In this document: positions 8,201-16,351 of the stretch, piece by piece | Numbering within the stretch: the first letter of the stretch is position 1 | How the letters are laid out: each line of letters opens with the position of its first letter | Origin: Nevskia sp. | GTDB lineage: Bacteria; Pseudomonadota; Gammaproteobacteria; Nevskiales; Nevskiaceae | Direction of reading: 5' to 3' | NCBI RefSeq assembly: GCF_023266035.1 | Contig: NZ_JAHFRY010000028.1 | Location: forward strand, 1 to 37,332 | DNA length: 37,332 nucleotides | The notes under the pieces: model-generated | Database searches by the model: none | What the model saw: only the letters and a program-made list of their open reading frames with translations | What the model was told of the DNA's origin: nothing | Position numbers and translations under genes: made by a program

Positions 8201-9147
8201 GCTGCGACTGCCTGCTTGTGGTCAATCCGAGCCTCATCGAGCCAGTCGCTCAAGTCCCAGCCGAGCAGCGATTCCAGCAGCCGGATGTCGTCCGCAAAGT
8301 AGGCAGCCATTTCCTGACGCAACGCGGGGGGCAGCGTCTGGCGGCGATGCCCGGTGCGGAATTGCGCCTTCAGCGCTTCGATCATCGGAAAGCGATTGCG
8401 GCGCAGGAAGGCGCGCAGCTTGAGCACGATCGGCTCGATCGCTTTCGGCGGCGTCAGCACCAGCTTGGCGACCATCCGCGAGCGCTGGCGATGCGAGCTG
8501 TTGACCACCGGGAATTCGCTGCGGCCATCGTCCGGCAGATCGAGAAAGGCGAGCAGCCGCCGATAGCAGGCACCGGCGTCGGCGCGGAAGTCTTCGTAGC
8601 GGATGAACAGCACCGCGTCGCGCGGCACCGTCGCCAGCAGCCGGCGCACCTGCTCGCCGTAGCGGCCGATCATTCCGTACTGCAGCTTGTTCGGATCGCG
8701 GCAGCGGCGCGGCAGCTGTTCGCCACGAGCGCGTGCGGTCTGCGCGCGCCAGGCGGTCGCGAAGTCCGGCTCGTCCTCGTTCATCACGTAGGACTGTTCC
8801 ATGTGATAGGCCTGCGCGAACTCCACCGGGTTGCGCAGCATCACGATGAAGCGCGCCTGCGGATTGAACGCGATGATGTTGGCGACCGCGCGCCGCGAGT
8901 GCAGGTAGGTGGTCGAACCTTCGGCGACGATCGCGTGACGCTCGTCGGCACCGGCGAACAGCGCCAGGTAATCGTCCAGCGTGTGCAGCGAATGGTGGCG
9001 CGCCAGCACCGGGTAATCGCTGGCGAAGTAGGCCGGTTCTTTCGGATCGCAGAAGAACACGTCGGCACGATCGCGCAGGTACTGGGCCATTGCCGTGGTG
9101 CCGCTTTTCGGCGCGCCGAGGATGAAGGTATTGGGATGCCGGCTCAT
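8197..9147 (-). CDS. Sulfotransferase (PAPS-dependent family), copy A
   Basis: This 316-residue protein belongs to the P-loop sulfotransferase superfamily, which moves sulfate from PAPS to a sugar hydroxyl. The 5'-phosphosulfate loop GAPKSGTT (residues 11-18) is intact, including the lysine. The 3'-phosphate motif RFIVMLRNPVEFAQAYH keeps R-N-P, but the serine expected eight residues after the arginine is alanine. The C-terminal part ends with DDIRLLESLLGWDLSDWL, seen in bacterial polysaccharide sulfotransferases. It is clearly paralogous to the next gene upstream (shared GAPKSGTTA, EGSTxYL, SEFPVVN, LLGWDLSDW). I chose ATG 9147 for the immediate P-loop and the ATGA overlap with the upstream stop. 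The product would act in the cytoplasm on the lipid-linked unit or on precursors. Confidence 0.88.
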   Translation of the reverse strand: MSRHPNTFILGAPKSGTTAMAQYLRDRADVFFCDPKEPAYFASDYPVLARHHSLHTLDDYLALFAGADERHAIVAEGSTTYLHSRRAVANIIAFNPQARFIVMLRNPVEFAQAYHMEQSYVMNEDEPDFATAWRAQTARARGEQLPRRCRDPNKLQYGMIGRYGEQVRRLLATVPRDAVLFIRYEDFRADAGACYRRLLAFLDLPDDGRSEFPVVNSSHRQRSRMVAKLVLTPPKAIEPIVLKLRAFLRRNRFPMIEALKAQFRTGHRRQTLPPALRQEMAAYFADDIRLLESLLGWDLSDWLDEARIDHKQAVAA

Positions 9148-10124
9148 GCGCCGATCCTCTGGTCGATGAGTCGCGGCGCTGCCAATGGGCGAGTCGGTTC
9201 GGCTTGCCGCCAATCGCTCAGATCCCAGCCAAGCAGGCGTTCCAGCAAGCGGATGTCGTCGGCAAAATGGCGGGCCAGTTCGGCGCGCAGCACCGGCGAC
9301 AGCGGTTCGCGAACCATGTCCTGGCGCTGCCGTTCGCGCAGCGCTTCCACCAGTGGCAGGCGCGCACTGCGCAAGGTCTTGCGCAGCCGCCACAGCGGCT
9401 CGCGCAGCGCTGCCGGCGGGTTCAGCAGCAGCCGCGCCAGCGCCGGATAGCGACGGCGATGGGCGCCGTTGACCACCGGGAATTCGCTGCGGCCGTCGTC
9501 GTCCAGACCGAGGAAGCTCAGGGTCTGGCGATACACCGCGCCGGGATCGGCCCGCAGCGCATCGAAGCGAATGATGTGCACCGAGGCACGCGGCACCCGC
9601 GTCAGCAATCGTTCGATCTGCTCGCCGGTGCGCGCGAACGCGGCGTACTGCAGGAAGCGCGGCTGCCGGCAGTCGGCCGGTATCGATGTGCCGCGTGCGC
9701 GCTGCGGCTGCAGCCGCCAGGCATCGGCGAAATCGGCCTGATCCTCGTTGAGCATGTAGCGCTGCTGCATGTGCAGCGCCGGTGCCAGTTCCAGCGGATT
9801 GCGCAGGCTGACGATGAAGCGCGCGTTCGGGTTGAGAGCAAGAATCGCCGGCACCGCGTCGGCGGACAGCAGATAGTTGGTCGAGCCTTCGGCGATCACC
9901 CGGTGCTGCGGCTCAGGCGCGAACAGCGCCCGATAGCGCTCGGGATCGAAATGCGCCTGGATGTCGGCATGCGGCGGAAAATCCCGCGCGAAGTAACCGG
10001 GCTCCTTGCGGCTGCTGAAGCAGACCTGCGGATGCGCCGCCAGCCAACTGGCCAACGCCGTGGTACCGCTCTTCGGCGCGCCGATCAGGAAGGTATTTGT
10101 TGGTAGTGGGGACAGCCGGCTCAT
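9144..10124 (-). CDS. Sulfotransferase (PAPS-dependent family), copy B
   Basis: This 326-residue sulfotransferase is a tandem paralogue of the next downstream gene. The P-loop GAPKSGTT is at residues 15-22. The 3'-phosphate motif RFIVSLRNPLELAPALH keeps R-N-P but again has alanine where serine is usual. The shared blocks with its paralogue run along the whole length, which suggests a tandem duplication followed by divergence toward different acceptor positions. Start and stop both overlap neighbours as ATGA (10121-10124 and 9144-9147). It may therefore be translated as part of a coupled series. The acceptor is unknown. Confidence 0.88.
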   Translation of the reverse strand: MSRLSPLPTNTFLIGAPKSGTTALASWLAAHPQVCFSSRKEPGYFARDFPPHADIQAHFDPERYRALFAPEPQHRVIAEGSTNYLLSADAVPAILALNPNARFIVSLRNPLELAPALHMQQRYMLNEDQADFADAWRLQPQRARGTSIPADCRQPRFLQYAAFARTGEQIERLLTRVPRASVHIIRFDALRADPGAVYRQTLSFLGLDDDGRSEFPVVNGAHRRRYPALARLLLNPPAALREPLWRLRKTLRSARLPLVEALRERQRQDMVREPLSPVLRAELARHFADDIRLLERLLGWDLSDWRQAEPTRPLAAPRLIDQRIGA

Positions 10125-10987
10125 GCCGCCACCGCAGTCGGAAAGCTGTGGTCAGCGCCGTACCAGCGCTGCCGGAAGCGGGTGCCGAACTCGGCGTCGA
10201 GCCGCTGCAATTCGGTTTCGGCAATTGCGCGAATGGTGTTCCGCGCAGCAATCGACAGCACCGGCCGCGCGCCGGCATCGAGCGGGCTGTAGAGCAGACG
10301 CTGCACCAGCGATTGACGCTTGACCCAGGCGATCAGCCGCTGGCCGCCATGGCGTTTGAACCGCTTCGAGAGCTTGTTGACGGTCAGCGCCAGCCCCGCC
10401 GAACGCGGCCTTGCGGCGGCATTGATCTTGTCCTGCAGCAGCACCGGCAGCGGTTGTTCGGCAACGCCGAGAAAACGGCAGACGCTGGCGAAGAAGGCTG
10501 CAGGATCCGCCTTCAGATCGTCGAAGCAGCCGATGAAGATCGCCTCGCGGCCGAAGGCATCGACCCAGGGCTTGAGCAGCCTGTGATAGGCCAGCGACTG
10601 CGGCTCGAAGCGGCTGCTCATCCAGTCCGCCGCCGAGCCGTCGAAGCGGCCATTGCGCCGTGCGAACAGATAGGCCGAGAGCACGAAATCTTCCGGCCGG
10701 CGAAAGCAGACCAGCAGTTTCACCGGCCCGAGTGCGGTGCGAATCTGCGCCGCCAGTTCCGGCCGCCGCCAGTAGCGATGGGCGATCTCGCCGATCGCGC
10801 GATGGCCATTGGCATCGGCGAAGAAATCGCCGTACCAGTCGAGCCCGCGTGTCTGGTTGAGATCGAAGTAACTGGTTTCCTTGACCGGGGTGACGAACAC
10901 CTCCGGATGCTGGCGCAGCGCTTCGAACAGCCAGGTCGAGCCGGCCCGGCCGGTGCCGATGTAGAGAAAGTTGGGCAGCGTGCGCAT
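10121..10987 (-). CDS. Sulfotransferase (PAPS-dependent family), divergent third member
   Basis: This 288-residue sulfotransferase is not a close paralogue of the other two. The 5' loop reads IGTGRAGSTWLFEAL (residues 10-24), with arginine where the other copies have lysine; this form occurs in many sulfotransferases. The 3'-phosphate motif FRRPEDFVLSAY keeps both the arginine and the serine eight residues later, unlike the other two. A helix-rich C-terminus ends with RLDAEFGTRFRQRW, common to the Sulfotransfer family. It is first of the three sulfotransferases in the operon, 24 bases downstream of the Wzc-like gene. Different motif use suggests a different acceptor site on the polymer. Confidence 0.87.
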   Translation of the reverse strand: MRTLPNFLYIGTGRAGSTWLFEALRQHPEVFVTPVKETSYFDLNQTRGLDWYGDFFADANGHRAIGEIAHRYWRRPELAAQIRTALGPVKLLVCFRRPEDFVLSAYLFARRNGRFDGSAADWMSSRFEPQSLAYHRLLKPWVDAFGREAIFIGCFDDLKADPAAFFASVCRFLGVAEQPLPVLLQDKINAAARPRSAGLALTVNKLSKRFKRHGGQRLIAWVKRQSLVQRLLYSPLDAGARPVLSIAARNTIRAIAETELQRLDAEFGTRFRQRWYGADHSFPTAVAA

Positions 10988-11011
10988 GGGAGCTGGAGCC
11001 GGCTACGCGGT

Positions 11012-13327
11012 TCAGGCGTAAGCGGCTTTCAGGGCCTGGCCGTAGGCGCCGGCACGCACGCCGACCTGATTGAGCACCGCACCCTGCACGGTGACGCCGG
11101 CATCGGCGAAGCGGGCGAGCGCCGCTTCCAGTTCATCGGCCCGGTGTTCGCCGGATTTCAGAACCAGCAGGGTCATCGCCGCGAGGCGGCCGAGGATCGC
11201 GGCATCGGCCGCAGTCAGCACCGGCGCAGCATCGAGCACGACGAAGTCATAGTTGCCGGCGAGCAGGCGGATCAGATCGGTGAAGCGCGGTTGCAGCAAG
11301 GTGTCCGCCGGCACGCGTGACGGGCCGCCGCCGGAGATCCAGTCCAGGCTGCCGACGGTGCCGGCCAGCGCCGGACGGCTGCGCAGCAGCGCTTCCGGCG
11401 CCATCGCGCTCTGCACGTATTCGACGATGCCGGCGCCGGCGAGGCTGCCGGAGGTTTCGCCACCGAAGCTGCGGCTTAAGCTCTGGCTGCGCAGGTCGGC
11501 ATCGACCGCGACTACCTTGCGCCCCGCCTGGCTCAGCAGCAGCGCCAGATTGGCGGCGACGAAGCTGGCACCGCTGCCGGCGACCGGGCCGCTGACCAGC
11601 ACCACGACGCCGCTCTTGCCGGCAGCGCGATTGAGCAGCGAAGTGCGCAGCGCGCGCAGCGCTTCAACGGCAGCGTCTTCCGGCAGGCGATCGGCGAGCA
11701 GGCCGGTGCCCGGCTCGGCGCGCTTCGAAGCCGGCTTGGCTTTCTTGAGCCGCGCCAGCAGACCCGTCGACGGCCGCCGCTGGGCTTTCGATAGCGGCAC
11801 CAGCGCCAGCGTCGTCAGACCGACGGTCGCCAGTTCTGCCGGGCTTTCGAGGCCGCGGGTCAGCGAGCGGCGCAGGAACACCGCGACGACACCGAACAGC
11901 AGGCCCAGCGCCAGCGAAATGACCAGGATCAGCAAGGTTTTCGGTGCTGCCGGCACGTACGGCAGGCTGGCGCTGTCGATGGTGCGGACATTGCCCACCG
12001 AGCCGACCTTGGCCAGCTCGTAGCTCTGGATCGACGAGACCATCGACTTGTAGAGGTTCTCGCGCGCTTCGACATCACGGGTCAGGGTCAGCACGTCCTG
12101 CTTGGTCTGCGGCAGCAGGTCGACGCGGCCCTTCAAGCTGCGCTGCTCGCGCTCGATGGTCGCCAGCTGCGCGGCCAGTGCCTGGATCACCGGATGCTCG
12201 GCGGTGTAGCGGGTCTTTTCCTTGTCGATCTGGGTCAGCAGTTCCAGCCGCTTCGATTCGAGATCGACGCCGTTGCGCAGCAGCAACTGGCCGTCGAAAT
12301 CCACCGACAGGCCGCCGTTGATCTGCTGGTACTTGGACAGTGCGGCCTGCGCTTCCTGCAACTGCGCGGCAATGGTCGGCAGCTGCTTGTTGAGAAATTC
12401 CAGCGAGCGCTCGCTGTCTTCGCGCAGCGCGGCGCTGTGTTCGGCGTGATGCGATTCGACCAGCGCATCGACGATGCGCGCGACCATGGCTCGGCCGCTG
12501 CCCTTGTAGGCCACTTCGATGACGCCGGACGACACCGCGGTCTCTTCCACCGTCAGGCCTTCGATCAGATTGGCGACGGCGACGTCCGGCGTCAGCTTGG
12601 TCACCGAGAACTCGGTGCCCGGCAGCGCCTGCAGCGACTTGACCAGCATCTTGTAGCGGCCATCGCGGCTGGCGGCTTCGCTGCCGACCTTGCCGGTGAG
12701 CAGTTCGCGGCCGAACCAGAAGCTCTGCAAGCGATAGGCACCGCCTTCGAGCGCGACCAGGATCAGCGTGCTGTCGTTGTCCTCGGCCGGCACTTCGAGC
12801 TTTTCGACGCTGATGCGATCGCCGCCCCAGGCCCAGCGGCGGAAGCCGAACCAGGCTTCGACCGGCTTGGCCGCTTCGCCGTTGCCGTTGATGTTGCGGG
12901 CGATGCCGCTGCCGACGATCGGGAAATGACGCGGGCCGGTGGCGATGTCCAGATGCAGCTGGGCGATCACCGGATCGATCACCCGGCGGCTCTGCATCAG
13001 GCTGATTTCGGCGGAAGCCTGCGATGGCGTGCCGCTGAGCAGCGCGCCGAGGCGGCCGAAGCGGTTGTCGACCGGGCCGCCGGACTTGGTCGGCTCGACG
13101 ACCTGGATCAGCGCGCTGGCCCGATAGGTCGGCGGTACCAGCAGGCAGTAGGCGAGCGCCAGCAGGAACACCGTGGCGGTGACGCCGAGCAGGGTCCAGC
13201 GGCCGGCGATCAGCAGTTCGTAGATGTCGCGAGGACGAATGTCTTCATCGCCCGGCAGCGGTCGACGCGGCTGATGGAGGGGGCTGGCGTTATCGTGGGT
13301 CACTGGAGCTGCCTGGGTGTGCGTCAC
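11012..13327 (-). CDS. Wzc-like polysaccharide co-polymerase with degenerate BY-kinase domain
   Basis: This 771-residue inner-membrane protein controls chain length and couples to the Wza export channel. It has an N-terminal Wzz domain with a membrane segment (about residues 48-70) and a long periplasmic coiled-coil region. A GNVR segment (KVGSVGNVRTIDSA) precedes the second membrane helix (LLILVISLALGLLFGVVAVF), and a cytoplasmic P-loop domain follows. Walker A reads GPVAGSGAS (580-588): the catalytic lysine is replaced by Ala587 (codon at 11567-11569). Walker A' VVAVDADLR (to Arg613) and Walker B YDFVVLDAAP (693-702) are kept. The tail has only two tyrosines (762, 770), not the usual tyrosine cluster. 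Kinase activity is therefore doubtful. I took the GTG at 13327; a second GTG eight codons later is possible. Confidence 0.88.
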   Translation of the reverse strand: MTHTQAAPVTHDNASPLHQPRRPLPGDEDIRPRDIYELLIAGRWTLLGVTATVFLLALAYCLLVPPTYRASALIQVVEPTKSGGPVDNRFGRLGALLSGTPSQASAEISLMQSRRVIDPVIAQLHLDIATGPRHFPIVGSGIARNINGNGEAAKPVEAWFGFRRWAWGGDRISVEKLEVPAEDNDSTLILVALEGGAYRLQSFWFGRELLTGKVGSEAASRDGRYKMLVKSLQALPGTEFSVTKLTPDVAVANLIEGLTVEETAVSSGVIEVAYKGSGRAMVARIVDALVESHHAEHSAALREDSERSLEFLNKQLPTIAAQLQEAQAALSKYQQINGGLSVDFDGQLLLRNGVDLESKRLELLTQIDKEKTRYTAEHPVIQALAAQLATIEREQRSLKGRVDLLPQTKQDVLTLTRDVEARENLYKSMVSSIQSYELAKVGSVGNVRTIDSASLPYVPAAPKTLLILVISLALGLLFGVVAVFLRRSLTRGLESPAELATVGLTTLALVPLSKAQRRPSTGLLARLKKAKPASKRAEPGTGLLADRLPEDAAVEALRALRTSLLNRAAGKSGVVVLVSGPVAGSGASFVAANLALLLSQAGRKVVAVDADLRSQSLSRSFGGETSGSLAGAGIVEYVQSAMAPEALLRSRPALAGTVGSLDWISGGGPSRVPADTLLQPRFTDLIRLLAGNYDFVVLDAAPVLTAADAAILGRLAAMTLLVLKSGEHRADELEAALARFADAGVTVQGAVLNQVGVRAGAYGQALKAAYA

Positions 13328-13380
13328 GCCGGAAGCGGCGTCACGAAAAGAACGGGATTCGAAGCGGGATGCGGAGCTGG

Positions 13381-14664
13381 TCAGCGTTCGCGGATGACGC
13401 GGCGGCCGGAGGCGATTTCGCCAATGCGCGCAGCGTTGAACAGCGTCTGCACCGTCGGCAGGATCTGCTGCACCACGTTGTTGTATTGCGACAGTCCGGT
13501 GGCCTGGACGTAGACCACGTCACGCACGCGCAGCGGGAACTGGCTGGCCATCAGCAGACCTTCCGGCGACGACATGTCGAGCACGTAGATCGACGCCGCG
13601 ATGGCCGCACCCGGTTCGTTGAGACGGAACACCAGCACGCCGGAATCGTCGGCGCTGAGCTTGTCGAGACCGCCTGCTTCGGTGAGTGCTGCGATCAGCG
13701 GCAGACGGTCGCGATTGATTTCGATCGGCCGCTGGCGGGCGACTTCGCCGAGCACGTAGACGCGGTCGGCATCGCGGTTCGGGAAGTGCAGTTCGTCGCC
13801 GGCTTCCAGGCGCGGATTGCGCGCCGGGCCTTCGCCGGACAAGAGTGCTGCGAGGTCGATGCGATACGGCGTGCCGTTGCGCACCAGCACGGCGCGGCGG
13901 CTGCTGGCCAGCTCGGTGAGACCACCGCTGGCATCGAGCGCCTGCAGCACACCCTTCGGCGTGTCGTCGAGGGTCAAGGTGCCCGGCTTCTTGATCTCGC
14001 CGGTGACCTGGATGCGGTGGGCGCGGTAGCCGATGACGCGAACGTCGATCTTCGGGTTGACGATCAGGCTGCCGAGCTTGCCGGCCATGTACGTGCGCAC
14101 TTCGGCGACGGTCATGCCGGCAACCTTGAAGCTGCCGATGTACGGGAAATAGGTGGTGCCGTCGGCGGCGACGATGCGGCCTTCATCGGTCGGATCACGG
14201 GAAACGCCGGCGACCGAATCAGTCAGCTCGCGATGCTCCCAGATGGTCATGAACAGCACGTCGCCAGCGCCGATCATGTATTCCGGCGGCACGTCGGACG
14301 GCGTCACCGTCGGCAGCTGCGCGGTTTCGGCAGCGTCGACATCACCGCTGTCGTCGAGCAGCTTCGAGACCACGTCCGGCGTGACCTTGACCACGCGGTA
14401 CTTCTGCAGCACTTCGGTATCGGCACCCGCATTCGGGTCCGGCTTGGTGACCACGGCGCCTGGCAGCGGCGGAACGCGAGTCGGGCCGTACGGCGGCCAT
14501 TCGGATTTCTGCTCCGGATCGCTCTTGACCGTGACTGGAGCGCTCAACGCGTGCTCGCCGACTTCGACCTTGCGGACGTTCAAGCCTGGAACCAGTTGCG
14601 TGCAGCCGCCGAGCAAGGTTCCGCCGACGATGAAGATGAGCCCCGAAAACCTGACGCTTCGCAT
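13381..14664 (-). CDS. Wza-like polysaccharide export lipoprotein (OPX family)
   Basis: This 427-residue outer-membrane export protein is the first gene of the operon. The signal peptide ends with the lipobox LLGGC (cysteine at residue 21). After a Pro-rich stretch the Poly_export domain begins at PPEYMIGAGDVLFMTIWEH, the classic Wza start, followed by DGTTYFPYIG and VNPKIDVRVIGYRA. SLBB-type repeats follow (IQVTGEIKKPGTLTLDD and RVYVLGEVARQRPIEI). It would form the channel through which the polymer leaves. ATG 14664 is preceded by AAGAG about nine bases upstream. The Wzc-like gene starts 53 bases after its stop. Confidence 0.92.
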   Translation of the reverse strand: MRSVRFSGLIFIVGGTLLGGCTQLVPGLNVRKVEVGEHALSAPVTVKSDPEQKSEWPPYGPTRVPPLPGAVVTKPDPNAGADTEVLQKYRVVKVTPDVVSKLLDDSGDVDAAETAQLPTVTPSDVPPEYMIGAGDVLFMTIWEHRELTDSVAGVSRDPTDEGRIVAADGTTYFPYIGSFKVAGMTVAEVRTYMAGKLGSLIVNPKIDVRVIGYRAHRIQVTGEIKKPGTLTLDDTPKGVLQALDASGGLTELASSRRAVLVRNGTPYRIDLAALLSGEGPARNPRLEAGDELHFPNRDADRVYVLGEVARQRPIEINRDRLPLIAALTEAGGLDKLSADDSGVLVFRLNEPGAAIAASIYVLDMSSPEGLLMASQFPLRVRDVVYVQATGLSQYNNVVQQILPTVQTLFNAARIGEIASGRRVIRER

Positions 14665-14925
14665 GTTGAACGCTCTTGATAGATTCCCGCTTCGGCACTG
14701 CAGCGATGCGAAGCGGCACCCGGCGCCGCACGGATCATCCCGTCAGGCACCGCGCACCCCGCCCCTGAAAACGCCCGAAAATGCCCAGATGTTGTTTGGT
14801 GTCCCGGTGCCAGCAGGCGTGCCACGCAGCCCTGTTGACCGATCTGACGCGAAAGGCGCTCGGACTGCCCCGAGGCTTTCATTCCGGTGTTTTGTTCAGC
14901 CCGGGCAACAGAATATTGACGAAAT

Positions 14926-14951
14926 GTTGCAGTTCGTTGAATCGCTGCAAC
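14926..14951. promoter_or_regulatory. Perfect 7-bp dyad, candidate operator of the exopolysaccharide operon
   Basis: GTTGCAG and CTGCAAC are perfect inverted copies with twelve bases between them, giving a 19-base centre-to-centre spacing, nearly two helix turns. The site lies about 260 bases upstream of the Wza-like start. Just downstream on the minus strand is an AT-rich TATTCT (14915-14910) that could be a -10 element, though no good -35 is present. The dyad may bind a dimeric regulator of the operon; which one is unknown. Confidence 0.35.
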
Positions 14952-14954
14952 TTG

Positions 14955-14980
14955 GCGGTTCTCGGAGGTTTCCGAGCCGC
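14955..14980. other. Bulged hairpin next to dusC terminator
   Basis: GCGG-TT-CTCGGA pairs with TCCGAG-CCGC around a four-base loop, leaving a two-base bulge. It follows the dusC terminator hairpin directly on the minus strand and may be a second stop structure or part of the operon leader. No T-run follows on either strand. Confidence 0.3.
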
Positions 14981-14982
14981 TG

Positions 14983-15005
14983 AAAGCCCCTGATTCAAGG
15001 GCTTT
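14983..15005 (-). terminator. Hairpin terminator downstream of dusC
   Basis: AAAGCCC and GGGCTTT pair around a nine-base loop, starting one base after the dusC stop codon. On the minus strand the stem is preceded by A residues and ends in TTT, a weak T-tract. On the plus strand it ends in TTTT. It could separate dusC from the exopolysaccharide operon, though read-through is possible. Confidence 0.55.
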
Positions 15006-15965
15006 TCACAGAACGCCTGCCGAAGCGGCAAGCCGCCGCTCGACCTCATCGGCATCGCTGAGGCTGCGGATGTCGAGGAACAGGCGCTCGGCTTCGGGAT
15101 AGCTGCGGGCCAGCCAGACCAGCCATTGCTTGAGCACGCCCGGCGCGTACTTCGGATGCGACACCTTGGCCCGTACGCGATGCCAGTAGCCTTCGACCAG
15201 CGGCAGCAGTTCGAGCCAGCGCATCGGCTCGATGACGCGGCCATCGCGCACGGCGGCGATCTGCCGGGCCAGATCGGGCCGGGCGATCAGGCCACGGCCG
15301 AGCATCACGTCGTCGACGCCACTCAGGGAGCGGCAGCGGCGCCAGTCGTCGACGGTCCAGATTTCGCCGTTGGCGTAGACCGGCACCTTGACCGCATCGC
15401 GGATGCTGCCGATCCGCTCCCAGTAGGCCGGCGGCTTGTAGCCATCGGCCTTGGTGCGGGCGTGGACGACGATCGACGCCGCGCCGCCGTCGGCGAGCGC
15501 CTGGGCGCAGGTTTCGGCGTCGTCGGCGTGATCGAAGCCCAGGCGCATCTTGGCGGTGACCGGGATCTGCGCCGGCAGCGCACGCCGTACGGCGCTGACG
15601 ATGGCGTGCAGCAGCTCCGGCTGCTTGAGCAGCACGGCGCCGCCTTTCGACTTGTTGACGGTCTTCGCCGGGCAGCCGAAATTCAGATCGATCACCGGCG
15701 CACCGAGCGTTGCCGCGAAGGCGGCGTTGTCGGCCACGCAATGCGGATCGGAGCCGAGCAGCTGCACGCGCATCGGCGTACCGCTGGGCGTCATCGCGCC
15801 CTGCGCCAGTTCCGGCGCCAGCCTCAGGAAGCTCGATGCCGGCAGCAGGCAGTCATTGATGCGGATGAATTCCGACACGCACCAGTCGATGCCGCCGATG
15901 CCGGTCAGCAGCGCGCGCAGCCCGTCGTCGACGAGCCCTTCCATCGGCGCGAGGGCGAGTTGCAT
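15006..15965 (-). CDS. dusC: tRNA-dihydrouridine(16) synthase DusC
   Basis: This 319-residue flavin enzyme reduces uridine 16 in the D-loop of tRNAs. The N-terminus [18 protein letters not shown] is the FMN-binding barrel start. [19 protein letters not shown] holds the catalytic cysteine. [18 protein letters not shown] is the variant that separates DusC from DusA and DusB. The length matches the family. It is a single gene followed by a hairpin terminator and is unrelated in function to the downstream exopolysaccharide operon, though on the same strand. Confidence 0.92.
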   Translation of the reverse strand: MQLALAPMEGLVDDGLRALLTGIGGIDWCVSEFIRINDCLLPASSFLRLAPELAQGAMTPSGTPMRVQLLGSDPHCVADNAAFAATLGAPVIDLNFGCPAKTVNKSKGGAVLLKQPELLHAIVSAVRRALPAQIPVTAKMRLGFDHADDAETCAQALADGGAASIVVHARTKADGYKPPAYWERIGSIRDAVKVPVYANGEIWTVDDWRRCRSLSGVDDVMLGRGLIARPDLARQIAAVRDGRVIEPMRWLELLPLVEGYWHRVRAKVSHPKYAPGVLKQWLVWLARSYPEAERLFLDIRSLSDADEVERRLAASAGVL

Positions 15966-16072
15966 GGGAAAAACCGTACGGCGGCCTTTAGCGGCGCGCG
16001 GATGATAGGCGAAGCAGGCTTGCGATCAGGATCGGCGGCCTTGCGCCAGCCGACCCGTTGCAGCGGTGGACG

Positions 16073-16333
16073 TCAGTGAACGCGCTGGCCGATGCCGAGG
16101 CGCTCGACGAGATGGCTGTCCAGCTGAGCGAGCAGCGACGGCACCAGTTCCGACAGACCGCGGGTTTCGCTGCGCGGCAGCACGTGGCGCTGGCTGGCGA
16201 TCTCGGCTTCGGCGCGGAACGCCGCCAGGCTGATCACACGGCCGTTGCCCCGGTCTTCCGCTTCCGGTTCCAGCCAGACCTGCACCTGCACGCTGGCGTC
16301 GCGGGTGGAGAAACCTGAATAGAGTTTGCGCAT
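16073..16333 (-). CDS. Small protein of unknown function
   Basis: This 86-residue frame gives a reasonably protein-like sequence (MRKLYSGFSTRDASVQVQVW at the start, then VISLAAFRAEAEIASQRHVL, then an amphipathic helix SELVPSLLAQLDSHLVERL). I do not recognise a family. A good promoter (TTGACC, 16 bases, TAATTC on the minus strand) ends 18 bases before the ATG, which supports it. Against it, the ribosome site is weak, and an overlapping plus-strand frame of the same length exists (16058-16318). No signal peptide or membrane segment is seen. Confidence 0.5.
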   Translation of the reverse strand: MRKLYSGFSTRDASVQVQVWLEPEAEDRGNGRVISLAAFRAEAEIASQRHVLPRSETRGLSELVPSLLAQLDSHLVERLGIGQRVH

Positions 16334-16351
16334 GTCGTTTTTCTGGCGGAA

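Larger units (their letters stand above)
14665..15005. other. Upstream region of the exopolysaccharide operon
   Basis: This 341-base stretch lies between dusC (stop at 15006) and the Wza-like gene, both on the minus strand. No convincing gene is present; the frames here lack domains. It contains the dusC terminator hairpin, a second bulged hairpin and a perfect dyad, all listed separately. A long untranslated leader of up to roughly 240 bases before the first gene is possible, which leaves room for leader-based control. I see no recognisable riboswitch. Confidence 0.5.

Noticed and set aside
11561-11590. A shifted lysine restoring the Walker A site of the Wzc-like protein
   Set aside because: No lysine lies within seven residues of the loop on either side except the one ahead of it (AAGKSG, too far upstream to serve as the P-loop lysine).
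16058-16318. 86-residue plus-strand frame overlapping the small minus-strand gene
   Set aside because: No promoter or ribosome site seen; the minus-strand frame has a promoter and a more protein-like sequence. Not fully excluded.
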